From the NCBI RefSeq assembly GCF_030646015.1, contig NZ_JAUSLT010000089.1:57255-121254 (forward strand): a DNA stretch of 64,000 nt. Reading direction: 5' to 3'. The translations under genes were made by a program, and so were the position numbers. This DNA comes from Bradyrhizobium sp. (GTDB lineage: Bacteria > Pseudomonadota > Alphaproteobacteria > Rhizobiales > Xanthobacteraceae). The notes beneath the pieces are model-generated. The model ran no database searches, had not been told where the DNA came from, and worked only from the letters and a program-made list of their open reading frames with translations. Below, one piece after another: positions 19,373 to 28,295 of this stretch; the first letter of the stretch is position 1, and each line of letters opens with the position of its first letter.

Positions 19373-20224
19373 GTGACAACTCTCGCGTCCCGGGACGACG
19401 ACCAGACCCTCTCCGGGCGCGGCAGCTCATGGGCAACGACGTGGCGGCCGCGCCTGAAACCGTTGCTGCTGGCGGCGACATTTCCGGTTGCCATGCTGGT
19501 CCTCTGGCATGTCTTCACGGTGGGGCGGCCGGGCAGCCTGATTCCTCCGCCCCACGAAGTCTGGCTCGAGCTGCAGGATCTCGCCTTTGGCGGCATCAAT
19601 GACGACGCCTTCAGCCGAACCCTGCATATCCATCTGCTGGCGTCGGTCAGCCGGGTCTATGGCGGCTTCGCGCTGGCCTTGGTGGTCGCGCTGCCGCTGG
19701 GAATGCTGATCGGCCGCGTGCCGCTGGTGCGGCAGGTGATCGATCCGACCCTTCAGATTCTTCGCCCCGTACCGGTCACCGCGTGGCTACCGCTGGCGAT
19801 GATCCTTTTCGGGCTCGGACCACGCTCCGCATTCTTTCTGGTGTTTCTCGGCGCGTTCTATCCGATCCTGGTCAACACCGTTTTCGGGGTGCGCTCGGTC
19901 GAGCCGCGATTGTTCGAGGCGGCCGCCATGCTCGGCTGCAACGGCTCGGCGCAGTTCTTCCGCGTCGTGCTGCCGGCCGCGCTTCCCTCCATCTTCACCG
20001 GCATGCGGCTTGGCCTCGGTTTTGCGTGGGTCGTCATCGTCGTTGGCGAAATGACCGGCGTGCAAACCGGGCTCGGCGCCATCATCATGGAAGCGCGGCA
20101 GCTCTCGCGCACCGAAATCGTGATCTCCGGCATGATCGTGATCGGCATCGTCGGCTTCCTGTCCGATCAGCTGGTGATGCTGCTGGGGCGGCGCCTGCTG
20201 TCGTGGAGTCCCTCGCATGGCTGA
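19373..20224 (+). CDS. ABC transporter permease, SsuC/TauC type
   Basis: A 283-residue inner-membrane permease starting from a GTG two bases after the receptor stop. Six hydrophobic stretches are seen. HLLASVSRVYGGFALALVVALP and LRPVPVTAWLPLAMILFGLG are typical, and the EAA loop is FEAAAMLGCNGSAQFFRVVLP. It should form a homodimeric channel with the ATPase encoded next, whose start overlaps this gene by eight bases. Confidence 0.93.
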   Translation: MTTLASRDDDQTLSGRGSSWATTWRPRLKPLLLAATFPVAMLVLWHVFTVGRPGSLIPPPHEVWLELQDLAFGGINDDAFSRTLHIHLLASVSRVYGGFALALVVALPLGMLIGRVPLVRQVIDPTLQILRPVPVTAWLPLAMILFGLGPRSAFFLVFLGAFYPILVNTVFGVRSVEPRLFEAAAMLGCNGSAQFFRVVLPAALPSIFTGMRLGLGFAWVVIVVGEMTGVQTGLGAIIMEARQLSRTEIVISGMIVIGIVGFLSDQLVMLLGRRLLSWSPSHG

Positions 20225-20996
20225 AGCCACCATCCCGATCCTGGAAATGAAGAACGTCGGCAAGACCTATTCGCAGAACGGACGCTCGATCGAAGCCTTG
20301 CGCGGCGCCAATCTGCGGGTGAAGAAAGGCGAGTTCATCTGCCTGATCGGCGCCTCCGGCTGCGGCAAATCCACCCTGTTGCGGATGGCCGCCGGGTTCG
20401 AGACCGCCACGCAGGGCGACAATCTGATGTGGGGCGTGCCGATATCGGGACCGGGCCCGAGCCGTGGCATGGTGTTTCAGGATTACGGACTGTTTCCCTG
20501 GCTCAACGTCCGCGACAACATCGGCTTCGGTCCGACCTCGAGGGGACGCCCCAAGGCCGAGATTCGCGAAACCGTCGATCATTTCATCGACCTCGTCGGC
20601 CTGCAGCGCTTTGCAGACGTCTATCCGCATCAGCTCTCCGGCGGCATGAAGCAGCGCGTCGCCATCGCCCGCGTGCTCGCCAATGACGCCGAGGTGGTGC
20701 TGATGGACGAGCCGTTCGGTGCGCTCGACGCCATGACGCGCGAACGGCTGCAGGACGAGCTGGTCGAGATATGGTCGCGAACCGGCCTGACGGTTCTCTT
20801 CGTCACCCACGCCATCGACGAAGCGATCTTCCTGGCCGACCGCGTCGTGGTAATGTCGCCCGGACCCGGCCGGATCGACAATGAGTACAGCATCGACCTG
20901 CCGAGGCCTCGCGATACCGCCAGCGCGGAGTTCAACGAGTGGCGACGCCTGTTGTCGTCGCAACTGCATAGCCACCATCGCCGCAAGGCGGGATGA
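20217..20996 (+). CDS. ABC transporter ATPase, SsuB/TauB type
   Basis: A 259-residue ATPase. Walker A GASGCGKST (about 43-51), Q-loop VFQDYGLFPWLNV, signature LSGGMKQRVAIARVLA, Walker B VVLMDEPFGALD and switch VTHAIDEAIFLADRV are all present. It is single-domain, as usual for sulfonate/nitrate importers, so it dimerises. It overlaps the permease gene. A family C repeat with strong hairpin potential follows 24 bases after the stop and may act as the 3' end of the transcript. Confidence 0.94.
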   Translation: MAEATIPILEMKNVGKTYSQNGRSIEALRGANLRVKKGEFICLIGASGCGKSTLLRMAAGFETATQGDNLMWGVPISGPGPSRGMVFQDYGLFPWLNVRDNIGFGPTSRGRPKAEIRETVDHFIDLVGLQRFADVYPHQLSGGMKQRVAIARVLANDAEVVLMDEPFGALDAMTRERLQDELVEIWSRTGLTVLFVTHAIDEAIFLADRVVVMSPGPGRIDNEYSIDLPRPRDTASAEFNEWRRLLSSQLHSHHRRKAG

Positions 20997-21019
20997 AGAC
21001 GGACTTCGAACAGCCTCGC

Positions 21020-21132
21020 GTAGGGTGGGCAAAGTTTCCGCCGCAGCTCGAAGAGCGAAGGCGGAAACGTGCCCACCATTGCGTTGATGGATGGTGGGCA
21101 CGGCGCGAAGCGCGCGCCTTTGCCCACCCTAC
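21020..21132. repeat. dispersed palindromic repeat, family C copy 1
   Basis: Ends are GTAGGGTGGGCAAAG and CTTTGCCCACCCTAC. Compared with the copy at 62010, the left arm contains a different palindrome (TTTCCGCC ... GGCGGAAA) in place of the expected complement, so the arms no longer match throughout. It lies between two convergent genes. Confidence 0.88.
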
Positions 21133-21148
21133 GAGATTCGTGAAGTTT

Positions 21149-22300
21149 CTACTCCGCCAGTTCCGGCCACGGCACGATGGTCGACTTCACCGTCTTCATC
21201 GCCATGGCGTCCGCCACCGCTCGGCCGATGCCCTCCTCGGTGAACGGATAGATCGTCTGCATCTCCAGCCAGGGATATTTGTTGCGGGTGCGATAGAGCA
21301 TGTCGACGCCGAGCGGCAGGTCGTTGCCGGTAAATCCCCAGGAGCCGAGCACGTTGAGGTCCTTGGTGCAGATGCGATGCCAGGAGGTGTTGATCGAGCC
21401 GGCATCGGTGAACTGGCCCATCTCGACATAGGTGCCGCCGTCGCGCAGCATCTCGATGCCTTCGGGACCGGCGCTCGGATGACCCGAGCAATCCATCACG
21501 AGGTCGGCGCCGAACCCGCCGACGATATCGCGCACCGCCTTGATGCGCGCCTCCGGCGTGGTGACCTGTTCGATATCGACGGTCGCTTCCGCGCCAAATT
21601 TGCGCGCCAGCTTCAGCCGCGGGTTTTCCGGCGCGCCGACGCAGATCACGCGCCCTGCTCCCATCTCTTGTGCTGCGGCCACCGCCAGGATTCCGATCGG
21701 GCCGGAGCCCTGGATGACGACAGTGTCGCCCCAGGTGAACCCGCCGGCGCGGGTGGCGCGGTTGAAGGCGCGGATGCAGGAGGTCAAGGGCTCCGACAGC
21801 GCGCCGAGCCGCAGCGACATGTCATCCGGCAGCTTGTAGATCTTGGTACCCGGCAACATCTCGAGATCGACATAGACATATTCGGCCCAGCCGCCCCATA
21901 GATGCGGCGCCTTGTCGAAGCCGAGATAGCGGCCGTAATACACCGGCGTCAGGCACTTGTTGGCGCTCTCGGGGTAATGAATGCAGTAATAGCAATTCCC
22001 GCACGGCATCAGCGGCGGGATCATCACCTTCGATCCCACGCCGAGCGGCTTGCTCATGAAGTCTTCCTTGAATTCCGAGCCGACCTCGACCAGCACGCCG
22101 CCGATCTCATGGCCGAGCGTGAACGGCCACGGCAACGGCTTTGGCCAGTGGCCTTTCAGGATATGCAGATCGGTGCCGCAGACGCCGCAGGCCCCGACTT
22201 TTATCAAGGCCGCCTTCTTCGGAATTTTGGGCCACGGCACGGTGCGAATGACCGGCTGGGCGCCGGGGCCGTCATAGGTGGCTACGCGGATATCTTGCAT
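21149..22300 (-). CDS. zinc-dependent alcohol dehydrogenase family protein (MDR)
   Basis: A 383-residue medium-chain dehydrogenase. Catalytic zinc ligands lie in GACGVCGTDLH and GHEIGG; the structural-zinc loop CGNCYYCIHYPESANKC has four cysteines. The Rossmann motif is VIQGSGPIGILAVAAAQ. GGAGGAA six to eight bases before ATG 22300 fixes the start. Substrate is unknown; L-threonine/polyol-type and aromatic-alcohol-type enzymes share these features. It is a single gene, divergent from the MFS carrier at 22472. Confidence 0.93.
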   Translation of the reverse strand: MQDIRVATYDGPGAQPVIRTVPWPKIPKKAALIKVGACGVCGTDLHILKGHWPKPLPWPFTLGHEIGGVLVEVGSEFKEDFMSKPLGVGSKVMIPPLMPCGNCYYCIHYPESANKCLTPVYYGRYLGFDKAPHLWGGWAEYVYVDLEMLPGTKIYKLPDDMSLRLGALSEPLTSCIRAFNRATRAGGFTWGDTVVIQGSGPIGILAVAAAQEMGAGRVICVGAPENPRLKLARKFGAEATVDIEQVTTPEARIKAVRDIVGGFGADLVMDCSGHPSAGPEGIEMLRDGGTYVEMGQFTDAGSINTSWHRICTKDLNVLGSWGFTGNDLPLGVDMLYRTRNKYPWLEMQTIYPFTEEGIGRAVADAMAMKTVKSTIVPWPELAE

Positions 22301-22471
22301 GTTTCCTCCGGCCCTTCGGTGCGTGTTGATTTTTGGCTGCGTGGGCGCAGGCAGGTTATGTGAAGTGGGATGCAATGCCAATTGCTACGCGGTGCCGTCA
22401 TCATCCGCACGCCAATTGACAAGTCGACGATGCCGCCTCAGCTTGCGCAAGCAGGTCGACAGGAGTGACGC

Positions 22472-23638
22472 GTGGGCAATCGCTGGGGTATCCTCGCCGT
22501 TCTGTTCGCGGTTCGCAGCACCATCGCCTTCCAGTTCCAGAGCGTCGCCGCGGTGGCGCCGCTGCTGACGAGCCAGTTCGGCGTCAGCCTCGCCGATATC
22601 GGCGTCCTGATCGGACTCTATTTCGCCCCCGGCGTGGCGCTGGCATTGCCGGGCGGCGCCATCGGGCAACGATTCGGCGACAAGCGGACGGCGCTCGGCG
22701 CGCTGCTGCTGATGCTGGCGGGCAGCGCGATGATGGCGGCGGGCGCGTCATGGAGCGTGCAGATCGCCGGCCGGCTGATCGGCGGTGCGGGCTCCGTCAT
22801 CCTCAGCGTTCAGGCGACGAAAATGCTGACGGACTGGTTCGCGGGCAAGGAGATCGCCACCGCGATGGCGCTGCTTGTCAATTCCTGGCCACTCGGCATC
22901 GCGCTCTGTCTGCTGGTGCTGCCGTGGATCGGCACGCAGTTCGGTGTCGGCGCGGCCCATCTCGGCGTCGCGGCCTTCGCCGCCGGCGCCCTTGTGCTGC
23001 TCGCGATGCTTTACCGGCCGCCGGCCGATGTCGCGGTGGCGTGGACGACGGCACCGCAGCGTCTGGACCGCAACGCCACGCTCGCCGTGATCGTCGCCGG
23101 CCTGATCTGGGGCCTGTTCAATGTCGGCTTCGCCGTGATCGTCAGCTTCGGGCCTTCGATGCTGGTCGAACAGGGCTGGTCGATCGCCGAAGCCGGATCG
23201 ACCGTCAGCATCGTGCTGTGGGTCTCCGTCATTTCCGTTCCCCTGGGCGGCTTGCTGGCCGATCGCACCGGGCGTCCGGCGACCATTGTCGTCGCCGCCG
23301 CGCTTCTGACCGCCGTCCTGATGGTGCTGCTGCCGCGCAGCGGCAGCGCCGTCCGCCCGGTCATCTTCGTCCTGGGATTGATCAGCGGCCTGCCCGCCGG
23401 CCCGATCATGAGCCTGCCGGCGCGCGTGCTGCAGCCCCAGACCCGCGCGATCGGCATGGGCGTGTTCTTCACGATGTTCTTTGCCTGCATGATGCTCGGC
23501 CCGGTGGTCGGCGGCGCCTGCGCCAAGTGGGCCGGCAGCGCCGGTGCGGCGTTCGATTTTGGGGCTGCGATGATTTTGCTGTGTCCGGTGCTGTTGTGGG
23601 GGTTTTATCGGATTGTGGCAGGGGCGAAGGCGGGGTGA
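22472..23638 (+). CDS. MFS transporter
   Basis: A 388-residue protein with about twelve hydrophobic segments. The first-loop motif GGAIGQRFGDKRTALGALLL and the matching GGLLADRTGRPATIVVAAAL in the second half identify the major facilitator fold; CynX/NimT-type or nitrate/cyanate-like carriers look closest. A GTG at 22472 has AGGAG at 22461-22465. A longer out-of-phase frame over the same region is a shadow. It is divergent from the dehydrogenase with 171 bases between starts, so a shared control region is possible. Confidence 0.9.
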   Translation: MGNRWGILAVLFAVRSTIAFQFQSVAAVAPLLTSQFGVSLADIGVLIGLYFAPGVALALPGGAIGQRFGDKRTALGALLLMLAGSAMMAAGASWSVQIAGRLIGGAGSVILSVQATKMLTDWFAGKEIATAMALLVNSWPLGIALCLLVLPWIGTQFGVGAAHLGVAAFAAGALVLLAMLYRPPADVAVAWTTAPQRLDRNATLAVIVAGLIWGLFNVGFAVIVSFGPSMLVEQGWSIAEAGSTVSIVLWVSVISVPLGGLLADRTGRPATIVVAAALLTAVLMVLLPRSGSAVRPVIFVLGLISGLPAGPIMSLPARVLQPQTRAIGMGVFFTMFFACMMLGPVVGGACAKWAGSAGAAFDFGAAMILLCPVLLWGFYRIVAGAKAG

Positions 23639-23663
23639 ATGGGCGTCTAAGTCATTACGGCGC

Positions 23664-25642
23664 TCATACTCGCGGCAGCAGGTCGGCGAATTTTCGTTCC
23701 CCGCGGAGCACCGCTTGCAGTTCGGCCAGTTCCTCGTCGCGACGGTGATAGCCGCAGGTTTTGATATAGTCGGCTGCAGTAGCGAGTTGTTTTGTAGCTT
23801 CCTCTTTCAAGAGCATCACGTCAGCAGCATCGGGCACAACCGGTTTTGGCGGGCTGTCGTCGATGAGACCACTGAGCGGCGCGAAAGCTTCGATCTGGGC
23901 AAACGCGAGACGTGTGATCGTCGAGACCTGGCCTTCGTTGGTCGTGTCACGCAGGTGCTCGTAGATCCGACCATGAGCGGTCTTCCACGCCACTTCGTTG
24001 GATTTCCTTAAGCTCTCCCCAAACCATTCCCGTACCAACGGGTGTGAGTCGAGCGAATCTGGCGCTGAGGGATCCGACGGTGAAAGCAATGTGCGTAACG
24101 CAACCGCGTAACTGCTCGCTGCCAATCGCTCTCGTTTAGATCGACAATCATGTCGGTAAGACCCGCTATCGCGGGCTTCTTGCGTAGGGCTCGTAAGCAA
24201 TCGCCCATCGCAGGCCGATCGAACAGACCAATGATGCGCAGAATCGCGAGTAAAGTCCCCTGCCCAACAAGCCACTCGTTTTCATAGGACTCCATCACGC
24301 GTCGTGCATGATCGTGGCGCAGATTTTCCTCATCGTGGAGCAAGCCGCGAATATGGTCGCGCCGGCGAACGTCACTGTATTGTGTTTCTTTCAGGAAACT
24401 AGCGAGCAGACCGAGTGCTAGCGCGTGGCCACCGAAGTCGCGTGTCGCTTCCTGCAATTCCCTATCGGTTCCCCACACGCTATTGTCGCGCAGTAGCGCC
24501 GCACCTGCCTCATCGGACAATTTGTCTACGTACCGGACCGGCGCCGAATCGCGTTCCCATCGAGCGATATCCTTGATCGCCAGGCGACTAGTCAGCACCA
24601 CCAGTCCATGTGCCCGGTCCGGCGGCGTAGCAGCAAATCGCCGCAGCAACGCGCGCAGACCTTGGTCCTTCAATTCGCCCTGCTGCTTGTCGAGGCCGTG
24701 CTGCAGCGGTTCGCAGCCGTCCAGGACGAGCAGCACCCGGCGTTTCGTCAATGCTTCGGCGATCGCTTCCGCCTTTGCGGTGGAGCTCGTGGTTTCGATC
24801 TTGATGCCAAGCTTGTCGATAGTCCAATTCAGAAACACCTCCGCCGAAGTCGCGCGCTCCTTGGTGCCTTGGCTGTAGAACGACCAGCCTAGAACTGTCT
24901 CGGCCTTCCGGTAGCTGTCAGCGCGCATGCGATTGAGCCATTCGTTGATCAGCGCTGACTTGCCGGCACCGCCCTCCGCGACAAGCGAAAGGATATTGAT
25001 GCTTTGATCGGACCAGGCGTCGTCCAGACGCTTCAATTCATCATCGCGTCCACGTAGTTGTTCGTAAGCAGTTTCAGGAAGGCTACTGATGTGAACGTAA
25101 GCAGGAGAGGCAACGGGAGAGCTTGGCGATCTCGTGTCCTTTCGCTCGACAATCTGTTGAGCGATCTTCCCAATCTCATTTGCCACCTCCGTCATATGTT
25201 GAAGGCGGTCATGATAGGAAAGCCCGGAGAATGGCCGGGCATCCCGGGGACGCAAATTTTTGTCTTTGACTTTGTTTAGGCCCGCATCGGGTGTCGGTGT
25301 CAGCAGCAATGGATAAAAATGGACGTCTTCGCCCCTTGCCTGTCGGCCTCGAATAGTCGCGATTTCCGTATCGACAATATAGTTTGACGCCATCGAGTTT
25401 GCCGACACGAGTAAAATGAAGATGTCGCAGACCTGAAGCTTTCGCTTGATTTCCGGGTCTAAATCCGCCCCGCCCGTTAGATGCAAGTCAACCCAAAGGT
25501 CGAAAATGCCATCCTTGACGGCAGGCTGCAGGTAGGTCCGGACAAAGCTGAGCCACTGGGTCTCACCTTCGCGCGGCTTCTCCGGCTCGTCCTTGTGGCT
25601 ATAGCTGATAAAAATAACCGGCTTGGCCGAACTATCAGACAT
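23664..25642 (-). pseudogene. TIR-STAND NTPase (bacterial NLR-like), split by a frameshift
   Basis: From ATG 25642 the first frame encodes a TIR-like domain (residues 8-150; FISYSHKDE at 11-19, likely catalytic Glu93 in NYIVDTEI), then a STAND/NB-ARC-type ATPase with Walker A GGAGKS at 224-229 and Walker B VLLVLDGCE at 303-311. This frame runs into unlike sequence near 24100 and stops at 24008. A second frame (to 23664) then supplies the expected continuation, SLDSHPLVREWFGESLRKSN and a helical tail. A one-step frame change around 24085-24110 restores the protein. TIR-STAND proteins act in antiviral defence, often by depleting NAD. Base composition is visibly lower in GC than neighbours. It may be inactivated, a sequencing error, or phase-variable. 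Confidence 0.8.
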
Positions 25643-25845
25643 TCGCATCCCCACAACCCCGGCGCGAGAGTGCCAGCGCCTGCGCGGAGGTCAAGGTGCC
25701 GCCGGGAGGTTTCCAGAACGACGGTCGGGCGTGATGGCGACTTTCGCTCCTTCAAGCGGTCTCCGTAGCCATTTGGTGGCCTGCCAGCGGGACCATGCCG
25801 CGCGACCAGCGGTCGCGTGGCTGCCTACCCTTCTTGCAACCGCCG

Positions 25846-25861
25846 CTAACTCCTCGTTAAC
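25846..25861 (+). promoter_or_regulatory. probable degenerate CtrA box
   Basis: CTAA-N7-TTAAC, one mismatch from the CtrA consensus, ends 45 bases before the start of the PilZ gene. Two exact CtrA sites occur elsewhere in the window, so the regulator is evidently present. Confidence 0.4.
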
Positions 25862-25906
25862 CCTGCTGGCCGTAGGGTTTGGAGACACCGAAAAGCCGGT
25901 GGTCGG

Positions 25907-26530
25907 GTGGCGAAGATGGCGTTGGCGCACAGAAGAACGATTTTGCCGGCCGCCGAGGAGCGCCGACGCTTCCAGCGGGTGAAGGTTCACCTGCTCGGCC
26001 GCTACATGCTGCCGGACCGCCGCGAATTTCCCTGCCAGATCATCAATATGTCGCCGGGCGGCCTCGCGCTGCTGGCGCCGGGCATCGGCAATGTCGGCGA
26101 CCGCGTGATCGCCTATCTCGACCATATCGGCCGGGTCGAGGGCAAGATCACCCGCATCATCGACAATGGTTTTGCCATGAGCGTGGGCGCAACCGCCCGC
26201 AAGCGCGACAAGCTGGCGGCGCAGCTGACCTGGCTCGCCAACCGCGACATTCTCAACCTGCCGGAAGACCGCCGCCACGACCGTATCATCCCGCGCAACC
26301 CGATTTCGCTGCTCACGCTCGAAGACGGCACCAAGATGACCTGCCGGATCATCGACATGTCGCTGTCGGGCGCCGCCATCGCCGCGGAAAACCGCCCGCC
26401 GCTGAAATCGCTGGTGCTGCTCGGCAAGGTGCAGTCCCGGGTGGTGCGAAACCTCGAGGAAGGCTTTGCGCTGGAGTTCGTTCACGAGCAGCTGGCCGAG
26501 ACGCTCGAAGACGCGGTTACCGCGCGGTAA
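25907..26530 (+). CDS. tandem PilZ-domain protein
   Basis: A 207-residue cytosolic protein with two PilZ-like halves. The first has the c-di-GMP switch ERRRFQRVKV (about residues 18-27) and INMSPGGLALL; the second has RRHDRIIPR and IDMSLSGAAIA. Both RxxxR and [D/N]xSxxG parts are recognisable, the first better than the second. It should bind cyclic di-GMP and relay it to motility or surface functions. GTG 25907 and ATG 25916 are both plausible starts. A near-CtrA site lies upstream and a hairpin terminator at 26571. The next gene is a LapG-like protease, another c-di-GMP-linked family. Confidence 0.9.
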   Translation: MAKMALAHRRTILPAAEERRRFQRVKVHLLGRYMLPDRREFPCQIINMSPGGLALLAPGIGNVGDRVIAYLDHIGRVEGKITRIIDNGFAMSVGATARKRDKLAAQLTWLANRDILNLPEDRRHDRIIPRNPISLLTLEDGTKMTCRIIDMSLSGAAIAAENRPPLKSLVLLGKVQSRVVRNLEEGFALEFVHEQLAETLEDAVTAR

Positions 26531-26570
26531 AGCGCGCCAGCCTCTCAGCCCCTCTTTTTAACGAGACTTG

Positions 26571-26604
26571 AAGGCGGTATCCGCGTTGCGGATGCCGCCT
26601 TTCG
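26571..26604 (+). terminator. hairpin terminator after the PilZ gene
   Basis: A 14-bp stem (26571-26584 with 26588-26601; one G-T wobble) and 3-base loop, followed by only a short T run. Confidence 0.6.
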
Positions 26605-26736
26605 CCGTTTGGCGCCTGCCATTTTGGGTTAACGCCGCGGGCTTTTGCCGCCGCAACCCCAGCATCGACGGGCGTTGGTTCCTTAATCCCTACAATTTGA
26701 ATCAATTGCAGTTGTCTAAAATTCTAATCTAATTTT

Positions 26737-26778
26737 ATACAAGTATAGTTTCGAATTTCCCGCGCCTATTACTTGTAT
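26737..26778. promoter_or_regulatory. inverted 9-bp sites in AT-rich promoter region
   Basis: ATACAAGTA at 26737-26745 and its complement TACTTGTAT at 26770-26778 flank 24 bases in a strikingly AT-rich stretch (about 26690-26800) upstream of the LapG-like gene. They could be operator half-sites. No regulator gene lies beside them. Confidence 0.35.
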
Positions 26779-26861
26779 TCGCTTCAAATGTACTTGCCTG
26801 ACTTAGCGGCGGCGCAAAACCTTTGTGCGAAACATGGTCCCAACAAGAAACGGGGGCCACA

Positions 26862-27482
26862 ATGTTTGGTTGGGGACAGGGGAAAGGATTGGCGGTCGTC
26901 GCCATCCTGATTGGTTTGAATGCGCCGGCGCAGGCTGCCGGTGAGACGCTCTATGCCAGCCTTGGCGACACCACGCGCTCGCCGATCGGCTGGGTCGAAT
27001 TCTGCGCCGACAATCCGGTGGATTGCCGGGGCCGCGCATCGCAGCCGCGCGATATCGTGATGTCGCAGACGGCATGGCGGGACCTCGTGCGGGTCAACAA
27101 GTGGGTCAACGAGACCGTCAAGCCGATGACCGACATGGATCATTGGGGCACGATCGAGAAATGGTCGTTGCCATCAGACGGATACGGCGACTGCGAGGAC
27201 TACGTGCTGTTGAAGCGCAAGATGCTGATCGATGCCGGCTGGCCGCGGGAAGCGCTGCTGATCACGGTGGTGCGCGACAAGAAGGGCGAAGGCCACGCGG
27301 TGCTGACCGTGAAGAGCGACAAGGGCGAGTTCGTGCTCGACAACCAGAACGAGAGCGTCCTGGCCTGGACCGAGACCGGATACCGCTTCGTCAAGCGGCA
27401 GTCGCAGGGCGATCCGAATGTATGGGTCTCGCTGGGCGACAACCGCCCGGCCGTTGCCACCGCCAGCGCAAGGGATCGCTGA
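26862..27482 (+). CDS. transglutaminase-like cysteine protease (LapG/BTLCP type)
   Basis: A 206-residue periplasmic protein with signal peptide (VVAILIGLNAPAQA before AGETLY). The catalytic triad of the bacterial transglutaminase-like cysteine protease family is visible: Cys in DGYGDCEDYVLLK, His in GEGHAVLTV and Asp in FVLDNQNE. In Pseudomonas LapG cleaves a surface adhesin when c-di-GMP is low; a LapD-like inhibitor is not seen here. ATG 26862 follows the AT-rich promoter region. A strong terminator sits at 27563. Placement after a PilZ gene is suggestive of c-di-GMP control but the two are separated by a terminator. Confidence 0.9.
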   Translation: MFGWGQGKGLAVVAILIGLNAPAQAAGETLYASLGDTTRSPIGWVEFCADNPVDCRGRASQPRDIVMSQTAWRDLVRVNKWVNETVKPMTDMDHWGTIEKWSLPSDGYGDCEDYVLLKRKMLIDAGWPREALLITVVRDKKGEGHAVLTVKSDKGEFVLDNQNESVLAWTETGYRFVKRQSQGDPNVWVSLGDNRPAVATASARDR

Positions 27483-27562
27483 CAGAGCGCTTGAGACAAG
27501 GAATCACAGGACACGCGACCCGGTCACATCCCCACCCCTCCCCGTCCCAGACCGGATCGCGC

Positions 27563-27602
27563 GCGGCCAGCCTTCCCCCAAAGGCTGGCCGCAACTTTTT
27601 TG
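27563..27602 (+). terminator. strong rho-independent terminator
   Basis: A 12-bp perfect stem (27563-27574 with 27581-27592) is followed by AACTTTTTTGGGG. It ends the LapG-like transcript. The rest of 27483-27888 shows no gene I can support. Confidence 0.85.
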
Positions 27603-27888
27603 GGGTCAAATAACTGATATTTCAGGGCATTTTAGCCAACTAGGCATTCATTGCCAGCGATCGTCCGCTATCTGTGCATGGGGTTGTTTTCGATATTTTG
27701 GTTCGAGCCCCGCCGCGTCGGCGTTGCAATTGCCGTTCCGGGTATGATCGCAGCGCCACTCGGGCCGCGGCTCGGCTCCAACAGCCCCGGCAACGCCCGG
27801 TGGAGGAGCCCTCCAACGGCCCCCTCTTCCCTTTACCGCCCCAGCCGATGCCGCTAGGATTTGGCAAGGAACGGAAAACGAGGGCGAG

Positions 27889-28194
27889 ATGAAGTTGAAA
27901 TTGCTGGCCGCCGCGGCGCTGGTGGTGGTCTCCGTGCCCGCGTTGGCCGCCGATGCTGATGTCCGTGTTCATCGCCAGCGTGCTCAGGCGGTGTATGCCG
28001 CTCCCTTGATCATCGACTATTCCCACAATTACGGCCCTGCCGATTTCTATCCGGGAACGACGGCGCCGCCGGACCGCGTCGTGGTGCCGCTGAATGAACG
28101 GCCCTACGGCATCTATGACGGCTTCGATCGCCTTTGCGGGCAGTCGTCGGCGAACTACCGCGGCCAGGACGGCCGGCGGCACCCGTGCTATTAG
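27889..28194 (+). CDS. small secreted protein of unknown function
   Basis: A 101-residue protein with a clear signal peptide (KLKLLAAAALVVVSVPALAA) and a mature part of about 80 residues rich in Tyr, Pro and Asp, with one Cys pair (LCGQSS and the C-terminal HPCY). GAGGGCGAG overlaps the expected ribosome-site position. It resembles small rhizobial exported proteins but I cannot name a family. It stands alone between the terminator at 27563 and the coiled-coil gene. Confidence 0.75.
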   Translation: MKLKLLAAAALVVVSVPALAADADVRVHRQRAQAVYAAPLIIDYSHNYGPADFYPGTTAPPDRVVVPLNERPYGIYDGFDRLCGQSSANYRGQDGRRHPCY

Positions 28195-28295
28195 GCGGCC
28201 CGGTCGCCGCTTAACGATTTCTGTAGTAGCGCCATGCCGTTGGGCAGGCGTCGAGCGTGCTGGAACTTTCGCCTTCTGCCGGGCTTTGGAGTCCC

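Noticed and set aside
22465..23748. 427-codon plus-strand frame over the MFS carrier
   Set aside because: It is Arg-rich nonsense in the wrong phase; the adjacent phase gives twelve hydrophobic segments and an AGGAG-supported start.
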